A stretch of 64,000 nt of DNA from Actinostola sp. cb2023 (lineage: Eukaryota > Cnidaria > Anthozoa > Actiniaria > Actinostolidae). Positions 46,115-57,434 of this stretch are shown piece by piece. The stretch's first letter is position 1. Every line of letters starts with the position of its first letter. The notes under the pieces were generated by a model. That model ran no database searches, was not told where the DNA came from, and was given only the letters and a program-made list of their open reading frames with translations. Location of the stretch: assembly GCA_033675265.1 (NCBI GenBank), contig JAUJYZ010000343.1, positions 62,001 through 126,000 on the forward strand, written 5' to 3'. The position numbers and the translations under genes are program-made.

Positions 46115-46340
46115 TTGAAAGAGAAACAGACAGATAGACATATGCATTAAGAAAGATACCGGTAGACAGACAGACATTAAGAAATATAGACAGACAGACT
46201 GACAGACAGATAGGCAGTCACATTAAGAAAGACAGACAGACCGACCGACAGAAATATATACAGACCGACAGGTAGATAGACCGACAGGTGGATAGACAGA
46301 CAGACCGACAGACAGATAGACAGAGACAGACCGTCCTACT
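45578..46340. repeat. GTTGTCATGGTGAT tandem array and GACA microsatellite with higher-order unit
   Basis: 45578-45680 repeats GTTGTCATGGTGATG. From about 45858 to 46335 the sequence is (GACA)n, in which a 104-108-bp composite unit containing CATATGCATTAAGAAAGATA and CCGGTAGAC recurs at 45927, 46031 and 46139. Long minus-strand frames rich in Cys-Leu-Ser are repeat artefacts. Confidence 0.9.
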
Positions 46341-46770
46341 GACAGACACAAAGTCAGACAAACTTAGACCCGGTCCAGATCCCACTCCACTCAAGAGCGC
46401 CAGAACTCCTTTTCATGTAGGGATAACTTATGATTAAAGTTTGCAATTATGATAATTCATGCATAAGGTTTGGCACATGAGAATTGAGAAGAGCGCCGAT
46501 CCTGTATCGATGTTTACTGATTCAGACGCCGCCCTTTTGCCGAGCTCACCAGCTTGATACATGAGTGGAGCGGGGTCTGGACGGGGCCTTACTGTCTGAC
46601 AGACAAATAATTGGATATATATAGACTTTGGAATTATTCAGTAATTATGAATTCACAAATGTACGAATAAAAGGTCTTGTTTAATGTTATTTTGTCTAGT
46701 TTTTTTTGTCGCATATCCATGACTAATAACCTTTAGTGACTAAATCTGTAACCCTGAACATATATTCAGT

Positions 46771-47188
46771 CGTTTTCGTATGAGTGGGAAACCTACGTGA
46801 CACTCAAATGGCTTCCTTTCTGAACCAATCAAAAAGCGTGCATATGCATCTCATCCAATCAAACTCTTTCAATACGGCACGGTACCGTGACACTCAAATG
46901 GCTTCCTTTCTGAACCAATCAAAAAGCGTGCATATGCATATGCATCTCATCCAATCAAACTCTTTCAATACGGCACGGTACCGTGACACTCGAATAGCAT
47001 CCTTCCTGAACCAATCAAAAACCGTGCAGATTCATTTCATCCAATCAAACTCTTTCAATACGGCACGGTACCGTGACACTCAAATGGCTTCCTTTCTGAA
47101 CCAATCAAAAAGCGTGCAGATGCATCTCATCCAATCAAACTCTTTCAATACGGCACGGTACAGTAACTTTCCCACTCGTACGAAAACG
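46771..47188. mobile_element. MITE-like element carrying a CCAAT-rich 90-96-bp tandem repeat
   Basis: CGTTTTCGTATGAGTGGGAA at the left pairs with TTCCCACTCGTACGAAAACG at the right. Between them four units begin CGTGACACTC at 46796, 46886, 46982 and 47072; each has two CCAATCAAA boxes and ends ACGGCACGGTAC. Unit lengths (90, 96, 90) are multiples of three, so a 138-codon frame stays open. Confidence 0.8.
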
Positions 47189-47296
47189 CCTCTACGTTAG
47201 GGTGAGTTATAGGGGTCTCGAAGAGGTGTGGTCAGGGTGGGCCGGGGAGGTAAAACGCTTACACGGATCTGGTACATTAATTAATACTTTAATATT

Positions 47297-47476
47297 TACA
47301 GTCATTTGCAAAAATTCTGGCCGCCACGATATATCAATATATCGGGTGCATTATGGGTAATTAAATAATACTATTTTGAGTTTCCTAACTTTTCGATTAT
47401 TTAATTACCCATAATGCACCCGATATATTAATATATTGATATTTCGTAGCGGCCAGAATTTTTGCAAATGACTGTA
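47297..47476. mobile_element. Tc1/mariner-type MITE, copy 2
   Basis: The same ends as 12882-13149 (TA-CAGTCATTTGCAAAAATTC ... complement-TA), but internally shorter; the element is 47299-47474 (176 bp). It also shares the CCCATAATGCACCCGATATAT block. Confidence 0.85.
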
Positions 47477-47531
47477 TATGGCCTTGAATCCATATAAACA
47501 TGTTCACATGCGACTTACAATTACGTTGCGT

Positions 47532-47675
47532 TAGAGTGATTGCAATAAACCCGTGAAATAAAAATGAGATGTTAGGGTGTAATAGTCAAATACTCACAAA
47601 AGAAAACAATGGAAATACGGTTTACTAGTGTCTATTAGTCTAAAACTGTTTCACGGGTTTATTGCAATCACTCTA
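47532..47675. mobile_element. Small TA-flanked MITE
   Basis: TA-GAGTGATTGCAATAAACC at the left and GGTTTATTGCAATCACTC-TA at the right; the element is 47534-47673. The TA duplication fits a Tc1/mariner mobiliser. Confidence 0.75.
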
Positions 47676-47960
47676 CTGCGTAAACTAATACTACAAACCT
47701 AATGATAATTATAACTATTTTGTTAGTATCATGCAAAAGGTCCATTTTCAAAAGGATGCGTAGCCATTTTTATGCAATCCACGACTTATTGGATGGGACT
47801 TGAATTTGTTGAGCTACAAATCCACGAGTTCGTCAATGGTTGTCTTTGATTTAGATTTGAGCTTCTTTTTTCTTACGAGAAATGCATGTTCTTTGTCATT
47901 GTTCAGTTAGTAAAGTATACAGGTGCGAGTTCTAATTATTTTTCTCTTAATGACTTTTAA

Positions 47961-50566
47961 TTACGGAGCTAGACGCAGTTTGTTCATCAGCGCATCCAGT
48001 GTGCTTGAATCACCAGGGCAGTAATTGATTCGTGATGTCACGTGACACTTCTTCTTAAGCTCGCAGTACGTGTTTTTGATTGGGTGACACCCTTCCCCGA
48101 CATAACCCGAGTTGGCGCACTCCACGTACTGCACCAAGCCTCCAGACCTGTCGATCCACGTGACAGGGTCGTTTTGAGCGCGCACTGTTGTCGTGTATTT
48201 CTGTACGTCTTCCAACGTGTAGTTGAACTTCACGTGATTGTATATCTCACCTGGACTGGAGATGGCGATGGCGGGAATCTTGTTCCTGCTTCCAATGATC
48301 TTCGCCAGCCCACCACCGAGGGAATGACCAACGAGAAAGTATTCCTCTGACATGTTGTACTCTGCTTTCACATAGTCTTCCAGAAGCTTGAAGTACTGCG
48401 TGTACGTAGAACGATGCAGAAGATAATCGACGGACGATGAGATGGATATGAAGAAGGCTACAAACTCAAACGGCAAGTGCTGTACGGGTAGTGCTACGGA
48501 GATCAACTGAAACACTGCTATTTCGTTCCATATTTTAGCATTCTCAAACCAGTCTCGTAAATCAACAGTTCCTCGAATGCTGAAAATGTTCACTTTCTTG
48601 GCTGAATTGCGAATGTGGAAAAAGAATGGCTTCTTTGCGTTGACTGACTCGACGACCCAATTGATGTTACGGTCCTTGAAATAATCATTGACAATGTTAC
48701 GAATGTTAGTCTTGTTGGTGCTAATCTTGTACGCGGTGGCGGCGAGAAACGCCATGTCGGTTATTTCCAACGGAAGTCCACTCCACTTTTTATTACAAAT
48801 AGGATAGCCAGGGACTCTAGGTGGGTACTTCATCGAGTTATACCCTAACATATGAGACGAGCTTTTCGTAGGTGGACCGAGTTGACATTCTTCACCACAG
48901 GTTGTGTTGATAGTTAAGGCCATGCAGAAAATGACGATCAGCACAACCGACATCAGTAAGACTACTTTCTTCTGGATGACGAAACCGCCGCCTTCTTCCT
49001 TTCTTCCTCTGAAGAAAAGATATAAGAGGAGGATGGAAGTGGAAAATGGGAAAAGGAACGCAAACGCGATGCCGCCACTTGAGGCTCCAACGAGATTGAA
49101 GGCAATCGGAGATAAGATGGAGAATGAGATGAGAAAAATCAAACACACAACTGCCAATACACCAAGGCGTTTTAGGAGACGAATTAACTTATCAACAACA
49201 CCATCATCATCATCAACCTGGTCATCAGCAGCAGCATACACGGTGTTGTAGACGAAGCACAAGAGGAGCAGGGAGCACAAGATAGATGATATAAAAGCCA
49301 CCACCCACGCGACTATTAAGCATTTTGACAGAAAAAGAATGAAGCCAACTTTCGCCTTGCTGACCCCAGACCAAATCCCCGCAGAAATGAGCACAACAAC
49401 CAGTAATACAATCTTGATAATCGTGTAACGTAAGGCCGATTTGTAGAGAACTATCTTCACTACGTCCCACAAGAGAGAAAGGACAAACGAACTAACGACA
49501 AGGATGCAGAGAAGCAGGACAAACAAGCAGGCAGCGTAGAAGTTCTTCCTACTCGTGGAGTCTCCTGTTGGTGTTATCATTTCCAGGACCAGTTCCAAAG
49601 CACAGTTGACGCTGAAGCTGAGCGCCGTGACGAAGAAACTCAGAAAAGTTACAACAAAACCGATATGGGCCAGGAAAGTAACGCAGTAGAACACGCCACG
49701 GATGAAGGTCCAGCAGTATCCTGTCTTGTCTGGAAAAATCTATTAAAGAAAGAAACACACTAGTCAGTGTCCGTCCGTCCGCCCCTCCGCCCCTCGGCCC
49801 CTCCGCCTCTCCGCCCCCCTCCGCCCCTCCGCCCCTCCGCCCCTCCGCCCCTCCGCCCCTCCCCCCTCCGCCCCTCCGCCCCTCCGCCCCTCCGCCCCTC
49901 CGCCCACACAGTTGTATCACTTTCAGATTATATGTTGCAATGCGGAGATGAAAATTGTATCGATTGATATCTGCGCAATATAGTATATTAATCGATCGGG
50001 CCACATCACGTACGTCCATATTTCGCCTCAAGATAAAAGAAGCGTTACACTGGCTTAAGCTCAAGCTTAATCATCAAGTCTACATCATGATAATCTTAAA
50101 TCAAGTCATTAGTTTTTGTTCTATTGTTCGTTTCTGCAGTATTTTTAAAAAAATTTAAAAAAGTAGTTTCGGCATACTAAATATAGTCTATTATAGAGAA
50201 TAATATATAGTCTATTATAGAGTATATTATATAGTCATGGTCGAACAACACATCTGCTCGGTTTCGGCGGTCTCGAACTAAATAATCACACGCCTCACGC
50301 TTGAGTAAATGTTTAGTACTTATCACAAAATTCCTTCGTTTTGTTTCCAAACGCGCGGTTTGACGAGACTCTGCGAACTGAATTTTGAAGACTGAACTGC
50401 CGTTGTCGATCGGTGCTTAATTCACGGAAGAATAAACTCCAAAAATATGCACGACCTTTTCTGATTCTCTCACCTGACGATGTCTTTCTCTGTTTTCTGT
50501 TACTTCTTCATCAGAATCCATTCGGAACGCTTCCTGTACAAAATCTACCACAGCACTCATCTCCAT
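47961..50566 (-). CDS. Polytopic membrane protein with class-3 lipase domain, two exons
   Basis: Exon 1 is 50566-50474 (MEMSAVVDFVQEAFRMDS..., 31 codons, donor CAG|GTGAGA). Exon 2 is 49739-47961 (acceptor TTTAATAG, phase 0, TAA stop), giving 623 residues. About seven hydrophobic stretches (roughly 48-82, 97-122, 136-154, 162-194, 223-247, 252-273, 288-308) precede a Cys-rich, Asn-x-Thr-containing catalytic region. The class-3 lipase nucleophile elbow is LVGHSLGGG (S504). D555 in NDPVTW and H597 in KKCH are plausible triad partners; the His is the least certain. An acidic loop (DDQVDDDDG) sits between membrane segments. The layout recalls diacylglycerol lipase (membrane helices then lipase), but the sequence is not clearly DAGL, so the substrate is unknown. 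The catalytic part is probably extracellular or lumenal, judging from cysteines and glycosylation-like sites. The intron holds a C-rich minisatellite. Confidence 0.85.
49771..49905. repeat. C-rich minisatellite (CCGCCCCTC)n in lipase intron
   Basis: About 14 imperfect copies of a 9-bp CCGCCCCTC unit, 30 bp from the exon 2 acceptor. The minus strand is G-rich and transcribed as pre-mRNA, where GGGGCGGAG repeats could fold. Gly/Arg-rich frames across it are artefacts. Confidence 0.9.
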
Positions 50567-51210
50567 TTTAGCGGTCAAAGTAAGTCAGCCTTTCTGTCCG
50601 GTCTTGATTTGAAATTCAGCGAAAGATGAAACAGTAAATAGTACACCAAAGCAAGACGATTTATAATAACATACAAACCGTGACAAATAGTTTATCTCTT
50701 GTTCGTCTGGGGGTGCCAGTTTCTCCTATTGTACCGATAGTTTGAACATTCTTCTGTGTCCTTTATGTTCACGTTGATCCAAGAGATATAGTCTAAACAA
50801 GACTATGCAAATGAATAATGTCGAAATTCCATAGGTTAGGAAATATTGCTTGGGATAACGCCACACAGTCATCGAATTTTGGCCTTATTTTCGGCTTTCA
50901 CTGTGATCGGGAGACAAGTTTCAGTTCCTCGCTTGATTTTCACATTTAGCACAAGATTCTCAAATTCGAAATAAGTCATTTTTGAACTTTGAGGAAAAGG
51001 TTCTTGAATATGACACAAGGTTAATATTGCGCTGAGGGTCGTGTGACGATGTTTTGAGTCGTTTCAATGCAGTGTATGATATAAAACACAGTTTTCATTC
51101 AATACTCAAATGTGTCTTAAATTATTAATCAAATGTTACTCACATTATTTGTAGCGAGAATACATGTTGTGGAAAAGTTTTCTCATGTGCAAGTTTCCAA
51201 GCAGGCGTCA

Positions 51211-51870
51211 TCAAGCATGTTAAGGCAGGGTCTTTTTACACTTTCTATGTTTTCAAATATCTTTTTCCAGTTTAAACCTATTAAATTGATGTTTGGTCCT
51301 AAAGTGACATTTAGGTTGCTTGACATTTTCAGTTTGACATTTTTGACATTCCATGGTCACGTGACCTATTGACGGAGGAAATATAGATTTGGAAATGGGG
51401 TGATGGTTGTTATTTATTTCTGAAATATTTTGGTGTGATATTGTTGCATTTAAGGTGCTTAACAAGGTTCCGTTTGGAATGGATGTTTTTCCTATTTTGT
51501 TAACGAGATAATCCACAAAACAGATCACGTGACTAAGTTCATTATTTCTATTATTATAATTTTATCGTTAATTAAAAACTATAGTCATCCGTTCCAAACA
51601 GATTCTCATTTAGCTCTTTGAACTTAACTGTTTCACATAAAAATGTTTTGAAAATACAAAACAACCATCACCCCGTTTGTAAATAACTGTTTTCATAGCC
51701 TTAAGGTCACGTGACTACCGGAAGTCAACACTATCAAGCTCAAAATATTAAGAAACCTAAATGATACTTTAGGAACAAAAATCAGTTGCATACGTTTAAA
51801 TTGGAAGCAGATATAACAGAAAATGTGATTTTCCAAGGATCGGAAAAAGACCCTGCCTTAACATGCTTGA
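51211..51870. mobile_element. Inverted-repeat element, about 660 bp
   Basis: TCAAGCATGTTAAGGCAGGG at the left and its complement at the right (CCTGCCTTAACATGCTTGA). Arms continue imperfectly for about 100 bp (TTTAGGTTG..., ...ACCTAAATG). A TTAA occurs 9 bp inside each end. No coding frame. Confidence 0.7.
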
Positions 51871-53647
51871 GGGCGTTTCTAGCAGAGACCGGCGGAAAAA
51901 GATGTCATGTTTCGCCCCATTTTCCTTGGGGTCCCCTCTAGAAACGCCCCATTTTATTACACATATTTTATATATTAATACTTGATTTTCTTCACATGTT
52001 GCTTCTAGCTATTGATATTTAAACTAGACCCTGTTAGCAGGGTTCACTCGTGCCCTGGTGCCGGATTGAACCAGTACATGCTAAGGACCAGAGTAGAATT
52101 GGGATCCCTGTGGAAGTGTCAGTGTGGAGGCTTTCTCAGTATTTCACCGTCCTGAATTCCTGAAAATTTGAATAACAATACTTCATATTGTTGTATGCCT
52201 CGTTCTACAAAGAGTTATTGATTTGAATAACAAATTAAAGGTTTTTCAGGATAGTGATATACTGATGATAAAGAGCCGAAATCAAGTCAAGGCTTCCCTT
52301 TTCTTGGAACCAGCACATGTCGCAGTTATCTTTCGTGATCAATGCGGTATGTTTTATATTTCGCTCTTAGAGTGAAAATATTTGAACATTTTAAAAGTAA
52401 AATCATGAGACCATTATCTTGGTATATAAAAATGTATTCAACGAGTAAAGTTCAATGATTGATAGTTGTTGTCGGTCGATTTTTCATTTAGACTTCGAAA
52501 TATAAAATACCATAAATATAAGCTTGTAGTTTCCTTTCTAGTAGAACACATAGACGTCCAGCTATTCGTGTGCTTATCTTCTTGGATGATAAGGATTTTC
52601 ACTGAATGTTCGTGTGTGTCAGTTGTATAATTGGGCTTCCTGTGGTTACAGGTAGCCCAAACGTAGAAATCAGTGGATCGTGACGTCTTTGGATTTTCGT
52701 TCGGTTGGATCAGGAATGAGCTCTGATAAAGCCTTCAAAGGGTATGAGATTCTCAAAAATGTCTTCACAACAGTAGTCTGAAAATTAAAGAACACGCGGT
52801 ACGTACGTTGGTGCAGAAATCTGAGCAAGAAATTGTGTTTTTGAGTAGTTTTGAGCGATTCGAAAATCTTGGTTCAACCGGTCATTTTATAGTTTTGAGT
52901 ATGAGTTTGTTTGTTTCTCAAAAGCATACTCCCAATAATTACATGATATATATGTGCGGCGGTACAGGGTCCAGGTTTTGGGCCATTTTATTCTCTAATC
53001 CAGGTAAAATGAACGCATAAAAATCATTAATCCATAATTTGCCACCCTTCCCCTCCCCTTGGAGAGCCTGTCCACAGGCTAGCATAATGTGGTATCGGCG
53101 TTTCAGTAAAACTCCGCATGAACAATAATAATGGCGTGAGTCAGACGTAAAGGTGTTAGAGTGTTAGTCTGGCAAAATATCCTGACGAATGCATCGTATC
53201 AGATCGTCAATAAAAATTCGTAAATCCAGGTTTTTTGATTTGGGAAATTCGTAAATCCAGGTTTTCGAGTGACAAATTCCAAAATCAGGGTCCAGGTCTG
53301 AACATCTCGCCGCACATACCTAACCATTTCTTAACCAAGTACCCCCCCCCCCCCCCCCGGGGAGCATGCTCGAGAATCCATCGGTGCTCTTCGGTGTGGG
53401 CGGTCCGAGTTGTCTTGTGAATTTTGATGTGTTGACGAGCGCTGAACAGCGACCGATGAAGGCCGAAGTTAGGATTTGTGTGCATTTCTAAGCCGTGGTG
53501 GATGCCTGGGCCCTGACTTGTTGCTTTATACCTCGTCTTTTTATCCTTCATTTGACCAACACATTTAATTTAGCCGCTTTTTAGATCGGGAATCACGACG
53601 CCTATATAACACATTGCGCATGTGCGAGACAATTCAGTAGTACAAGA
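51871..53647. other. No gene seen
   Basis: No motif-bearing frame. A 17-base poly-C run at 53342-53358 and short internal repeats such as AATTCGTAAATCCAGGTTTT (53215-53265) are the only structure noticed. Confidence 0.35.
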
Positions 53648-55288
53648 CCAACCTCGTTCCCAGGGCCCTCTCTTCTCGCTATTTTCAAAATGGCGGACGC
53701 TCGAGAGAAGACCCTGGTGTAGGCTGGTCACGTGTCTCCAAGAATCTTGGAGGTTCGTACCCAGGCTGCCATTTTCTAGCCTCCGCATGCAGCGCCACAG
53801 GAAACCCATCTGATAGAGTTTTAGTATTTTAGAGTTGCCTGCGGAGGCTAGTCGAAAGTAATCGAAAGGGCATTGTGAAGAGTTACTGAAGAAAATACGT
53901 TCGTTGATGTTGCGATTGTTTTGCCTCAAATAATAAATAAAATCACCTGGAGCAATTCTGGGGTTCGGACGGTGTAATTAATCAGACACATTAAATTACA
54001 ACTGAACAGGTCAGATCGACAGTTTATTCGCTATTTGTATACAAACACCTTTCATCTCTAACGGCTAAAGTACAAAACATGTTGACGTGGATTGACGTGT
54101 CACATACTGCAAATCTCAAGAGCACTAGCAAATTATGTAAACAACGTCAATAATATATCAGTTTGCCGTGTCGCCGCCGTCAGTAGTCTGATACCTTGCT
54201 TTACGGTAAACGATCTCGATCGGTGGACTTTTTAATATTCCTAAAGACATTTCAATGCTTCGATAACACTCACACATCACTTGCAGCGGCTTCGATCTTC
54301 CTAATTCGATACATTTAGGACCAGAAAAGAACTATCCGTTGAAACTATAAATTCACTCGATGCGATTCGAATTTTAATTTATGCTATATTTAGCAACCTT
54401 CGATATGGACCAATTAGAAGGCTTGTTGTGTTATCCAATCAAAATGCGTTTTAGTTCAGCCTACACCAGGGTCTCTCTAGACTCTTCCACAGTCCCCGCT
54501 CGGCCGTTGCACTCTCTCGCATAGGGACTGTAATGGTACAATGCCGAAAGGGATTCTGGGTCCAAGAATCTTGGACCCATGATGCCTTGCGAAACGAAAA
54601 ACAGGGATCCCAACGACGATCAACACGGTTGAGGTTTCCACAGGCAGCCCAAAACAGACATGCGTTTATTACGGTATGAGACATCAACACGAACCAACAA
54701 CTGATAAAATAAGTAACTAAAATATAACAAATATATAAATAAATAAAGTCACCTTTATTTACACTTATTTTGTGGTCTTTTTACGAGTCATTTAGTGGAA
54801 TTTTTAGCCATCTGACCCGTCCCCGTAAGAAAAATGACAAGGCAGGAAATTAAAATAAGCTCCATGGCGAGTGTCGCTCACTCAAATGCTTTTATCTCCG
54901 TAGAAAATTCATCCGAAGACCTATCATCCCCAAAGACGGCTAGATCGATAAATTTGCTCTCCATCCATACCAGTAATTTGTCTCGATGCAAGCGAGAAAT
55001 TCGCGATAATCCAACATAATTCTACCCAAATCGCCGTCGAGTCGCCGTGTATAAATCCGTACGTGACGTCTTGGCGGTACTGAAACCAACGGTCGTCCTA
55101 ATCAACCAATAAGAACCTTGATAAGTAGATCAGATCTACCAGCCAATCAGAATAACGCTACCATTGTACCATTACAGTCCCTATGCGAGAGAGTGCAACG
55201 GCCGAGCGGGGACTGTGGAAGAGTCTAGGGTCTCTCGAGCGACCGCCATTTTGAAAGCGAGAAGAGAGGGCCCTGGGGACGAGGTTGG
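53648..55288. mobile_element. Inverted-repeat element with CCAACCTCG ends, split by a MULE-type MITE
   Basis: CCAACCTCGTTCCCAGGGCC at 53648 pairs with the complement ending CGAGGTTGG at 55288; flanking TACAAGA on both sides is a likely 7-bp target duplication. Arms run about 90 bp (CTCTCTTCTCGC, TTCAAAATGGCGG, GTGTAGGCTG). The right arm is broken by the element at 54478-55227. Confidence 0.8.
54478..55227. mobile_element. MULE-type MITE family B, copy 1 (9-bp target duplication)
   Basis: GGGTCTCTC at 54469-54477 and 55228-55236 flank ends TAGACTCTTCCACAGTCCCC and complement; arms are about 70 bp (CGCTCGGCCGTTGCACTCTC). The interior holds a 61-codon frame (54834-55019) that is also present in copy 2, with no known domain. 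Confidence 0.85.
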
Positions 55289-55589
55289 TACAAGACCCCA
55301 TGCTTTCGCTTGAGAATCAAAGGCACCATTTGGTGAACTCGTGGATTCCCGTATGTGAGTGACGAGGAACGCCTTGAAGAATACGTTAGGGCATGTTTGA
55401 GCATGGAACCAGCACATGTCATATATATTTGTTATCTTTCGTGATCAATGTGCCGTATGTTTTACATTTCGTTCTTAGAGAGAAAACGTATTTGAACATT
55501 AAGTAAAATGTATTCAAGAAGTAAAGTTCAATGCTTGATTAACATCTGTGTTGTGTCTATTTTTCATCTAGACTTCGAAATAAAGTGTT

Positions 55590-56769
55590 TTAAGGTATCA
55601 GGATACGTTTTGGACCCCTATGTCTTCGGACTTCGGCAACACGCACGCTTTACAATATTTTACCAAAAAAGTATACATTTTCTGAAAGCTGAATAAATGT
55701 AGTTTTTTAGTATACTTTCATATTTTTAGATTTTGCATTATAGAAATTGTTAGGCGAGTATACGTGAAATTCGACCGTAGTGCGTTCTAAAAGTTCGATT
55801 GCACATGGAATTTAAGTTATGCTTGTGAAAAAACACACTAACAGACTCTCGAGATAATGAACTTCAAAACGGTGTCTCAATTTTCCTATATCTGTTTTAG
55901 ATCAACCGCAATCCTACGCCAAAGTTAAACACTTGATTTTAGAGCTATGTTGTCAACAAATAGGGCCATAACGTTTGAACGAAAATAACATGAAAAAATC
56001 GGAGACACCGTTTTTTAGATCAACTATTGCTGAGCCACCTTGCAAATTTTCAGCGAAATCCATCGAAACCCTAGCGACATTAAGCCTCCGAAAGACGTGC
56101 ATTTAGCGCTGAAATAGTTTCGAGAAAAGACGCAATTACTGTTTTGGAAGATCAAGCCACACCATGTTTATCCAACACCTAGCGTAATTGAATCTGTCAA
56201 CCACTTGTCAATATATCTGGTCAGTATTCAACAAAGGTCGACAGGTCATATGCAAATGACAAAATATCGAAGTAAATTTATTGTGCTCTGGCTTGTTCGA
56301 GTATTGCGGGTGCCGGGGCATGTTTTAGTGTGTATGTATTTGTATGGTTTTCTGCACTGTTTGGGAACGGTTTCTTTGAAGACGAAGTCGACGATCTTCT
56401 TCTTGGATGAGAATATAAAGATTTACGTTTTCTTGAGGATGTGTATTTGCTTTTACATGTAAAAAGTTCAAAAGTGTATCGTTGTTTAAAAAAATTATTC
56501 TGTATAGTTGTTGTATCGTTCGCCGCGTGGTTATGAGTGTCACGTACTGATGCGCTTCGAATGACGTCACAATCCAACCAATTACTGTTGACATATCGTT
56601 TCCTGTAGCAAATTAGTCACGATTTTGGTTATCTTCATTTTCTCTGCTTGATTCGTTAAAATTTGTAATTTCTTTTAAAGAAAGTCATACAAAAAGGAAA
56701 GCTTATTCAAAATCTTTAAAAATCCGATTTTGGAAATTTTTGCTAAAAAAACATATCCTGATACCTTAA
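55590..56769 (-). mobile_element. TTAA-flanked GGTATCAGGATA element, full-length copy
   Basis: TTAA-GGTATCAGGATACGTTTT at 55590 and AAAACATATCCTGATACC-TTAA ending at 56769; the element is 55594-56765 (1172 bp). The interior matches the reverse complement of 14056-14943. TTAA duplication suits piggyBac-type mobilisation, although the ends lack the usual CCC. Short frames of up to about 100 codons are shared between copies but unrecognised. Confidence 0.85.
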
Positions 56770-57024
56770 GGCGATCGAGTTGTTCACCATGTTTACACGG
56801 GTAATAGCTTTTACAAAGGAATACCAAACGAACGAAAATATACCAATAAATCGTATAATGACGCATAATAAACTACTACTACTACTACATATTTAGCTTT
56901 AATAGTACATGCAGAGAGTGAAACAATGATATGAAACACTTTATACCCGATAACTTAAGTTTACTTATTAAAAGCTTAATTCGCTTCAGTGAAGGCGTCC
57001 AAAAACGGCTTTAAGTTTGTCCCA

Positions 57025-57324
57025 CTAATAAACTGAACTCCAACATTTATCTTCTCTTTCTCCTTCGAAGACGACAAAGGAAACTGCCATGTGATTCAAG
57101 TCAGTGACACTGAGTAGACCATAGGTTAATATTCCATCCTCGATCCTCCCTGAATCAGTGAATGCTTTGTAAACTTGGCTTTCTTCCGACTCGGCACAAT
57201 CGGCTATATATCTTACGGTGTATAAATCCTTCACTCGATGTGTTGTAGCATGGTTCTCAGGGTATTTCCAGGGTTGAATGCCTAAAGTCCGATAAAATAC
57301 TGTCGATGCCAAGTACAATGGCAA
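57025..57324 (-). CDS. Unrecognised ORF beside a repeat end
   Basis: A 99-codon minus-strand frame with balanced composition (ending EGEREDKCWSSVY) and no ATG at its start; it opens in sequence resembling the CCAACCTCG-element end (CTCGTTCCCAGGGCTCTCTC near 57350). It may be a captured exon or part of a longer element. No domain recognised. Confidence 0.3.
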   Translation of the reverse strand: MPLYLASTVFYRTLGIQPWKYPENHATTHRVKDLYTVRYIADCAESEESQVYKAFTDSGRIEDGILTYGLLSVTDLNHMAVSFVVFEGEREDKCWSSVY

Positions 57325-57434
57325 TGGCCGCCGTTTTGTATGAAATGAGAGAGCCCTGGGAACGAGTTTACAATTTGGTGCATATATTAACTTTCCCCCA
57401 TCTCATCCCAATAACTCTACGCAATCCACGAGTT

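Noticed and set aside
45935..46177. Minus-strand Cys/Leu/Ser/Val-rich ORF
   Set aside because: Produced by the GACA microsatellite and its higher-order unit.
45858..46335. Possible CRISPR-like array (regularly spaced repeats)
   Set aside because: A composite microsatellite with no unique spacers; the genome is eukaryotic.
49549..50064. Gly/Arg-rich 171-codon ORF opposite the Pro-rich frame
   Set aside because: Runs through the C-rich minisatellite and antisense to the lipase exon; no independent evidence.
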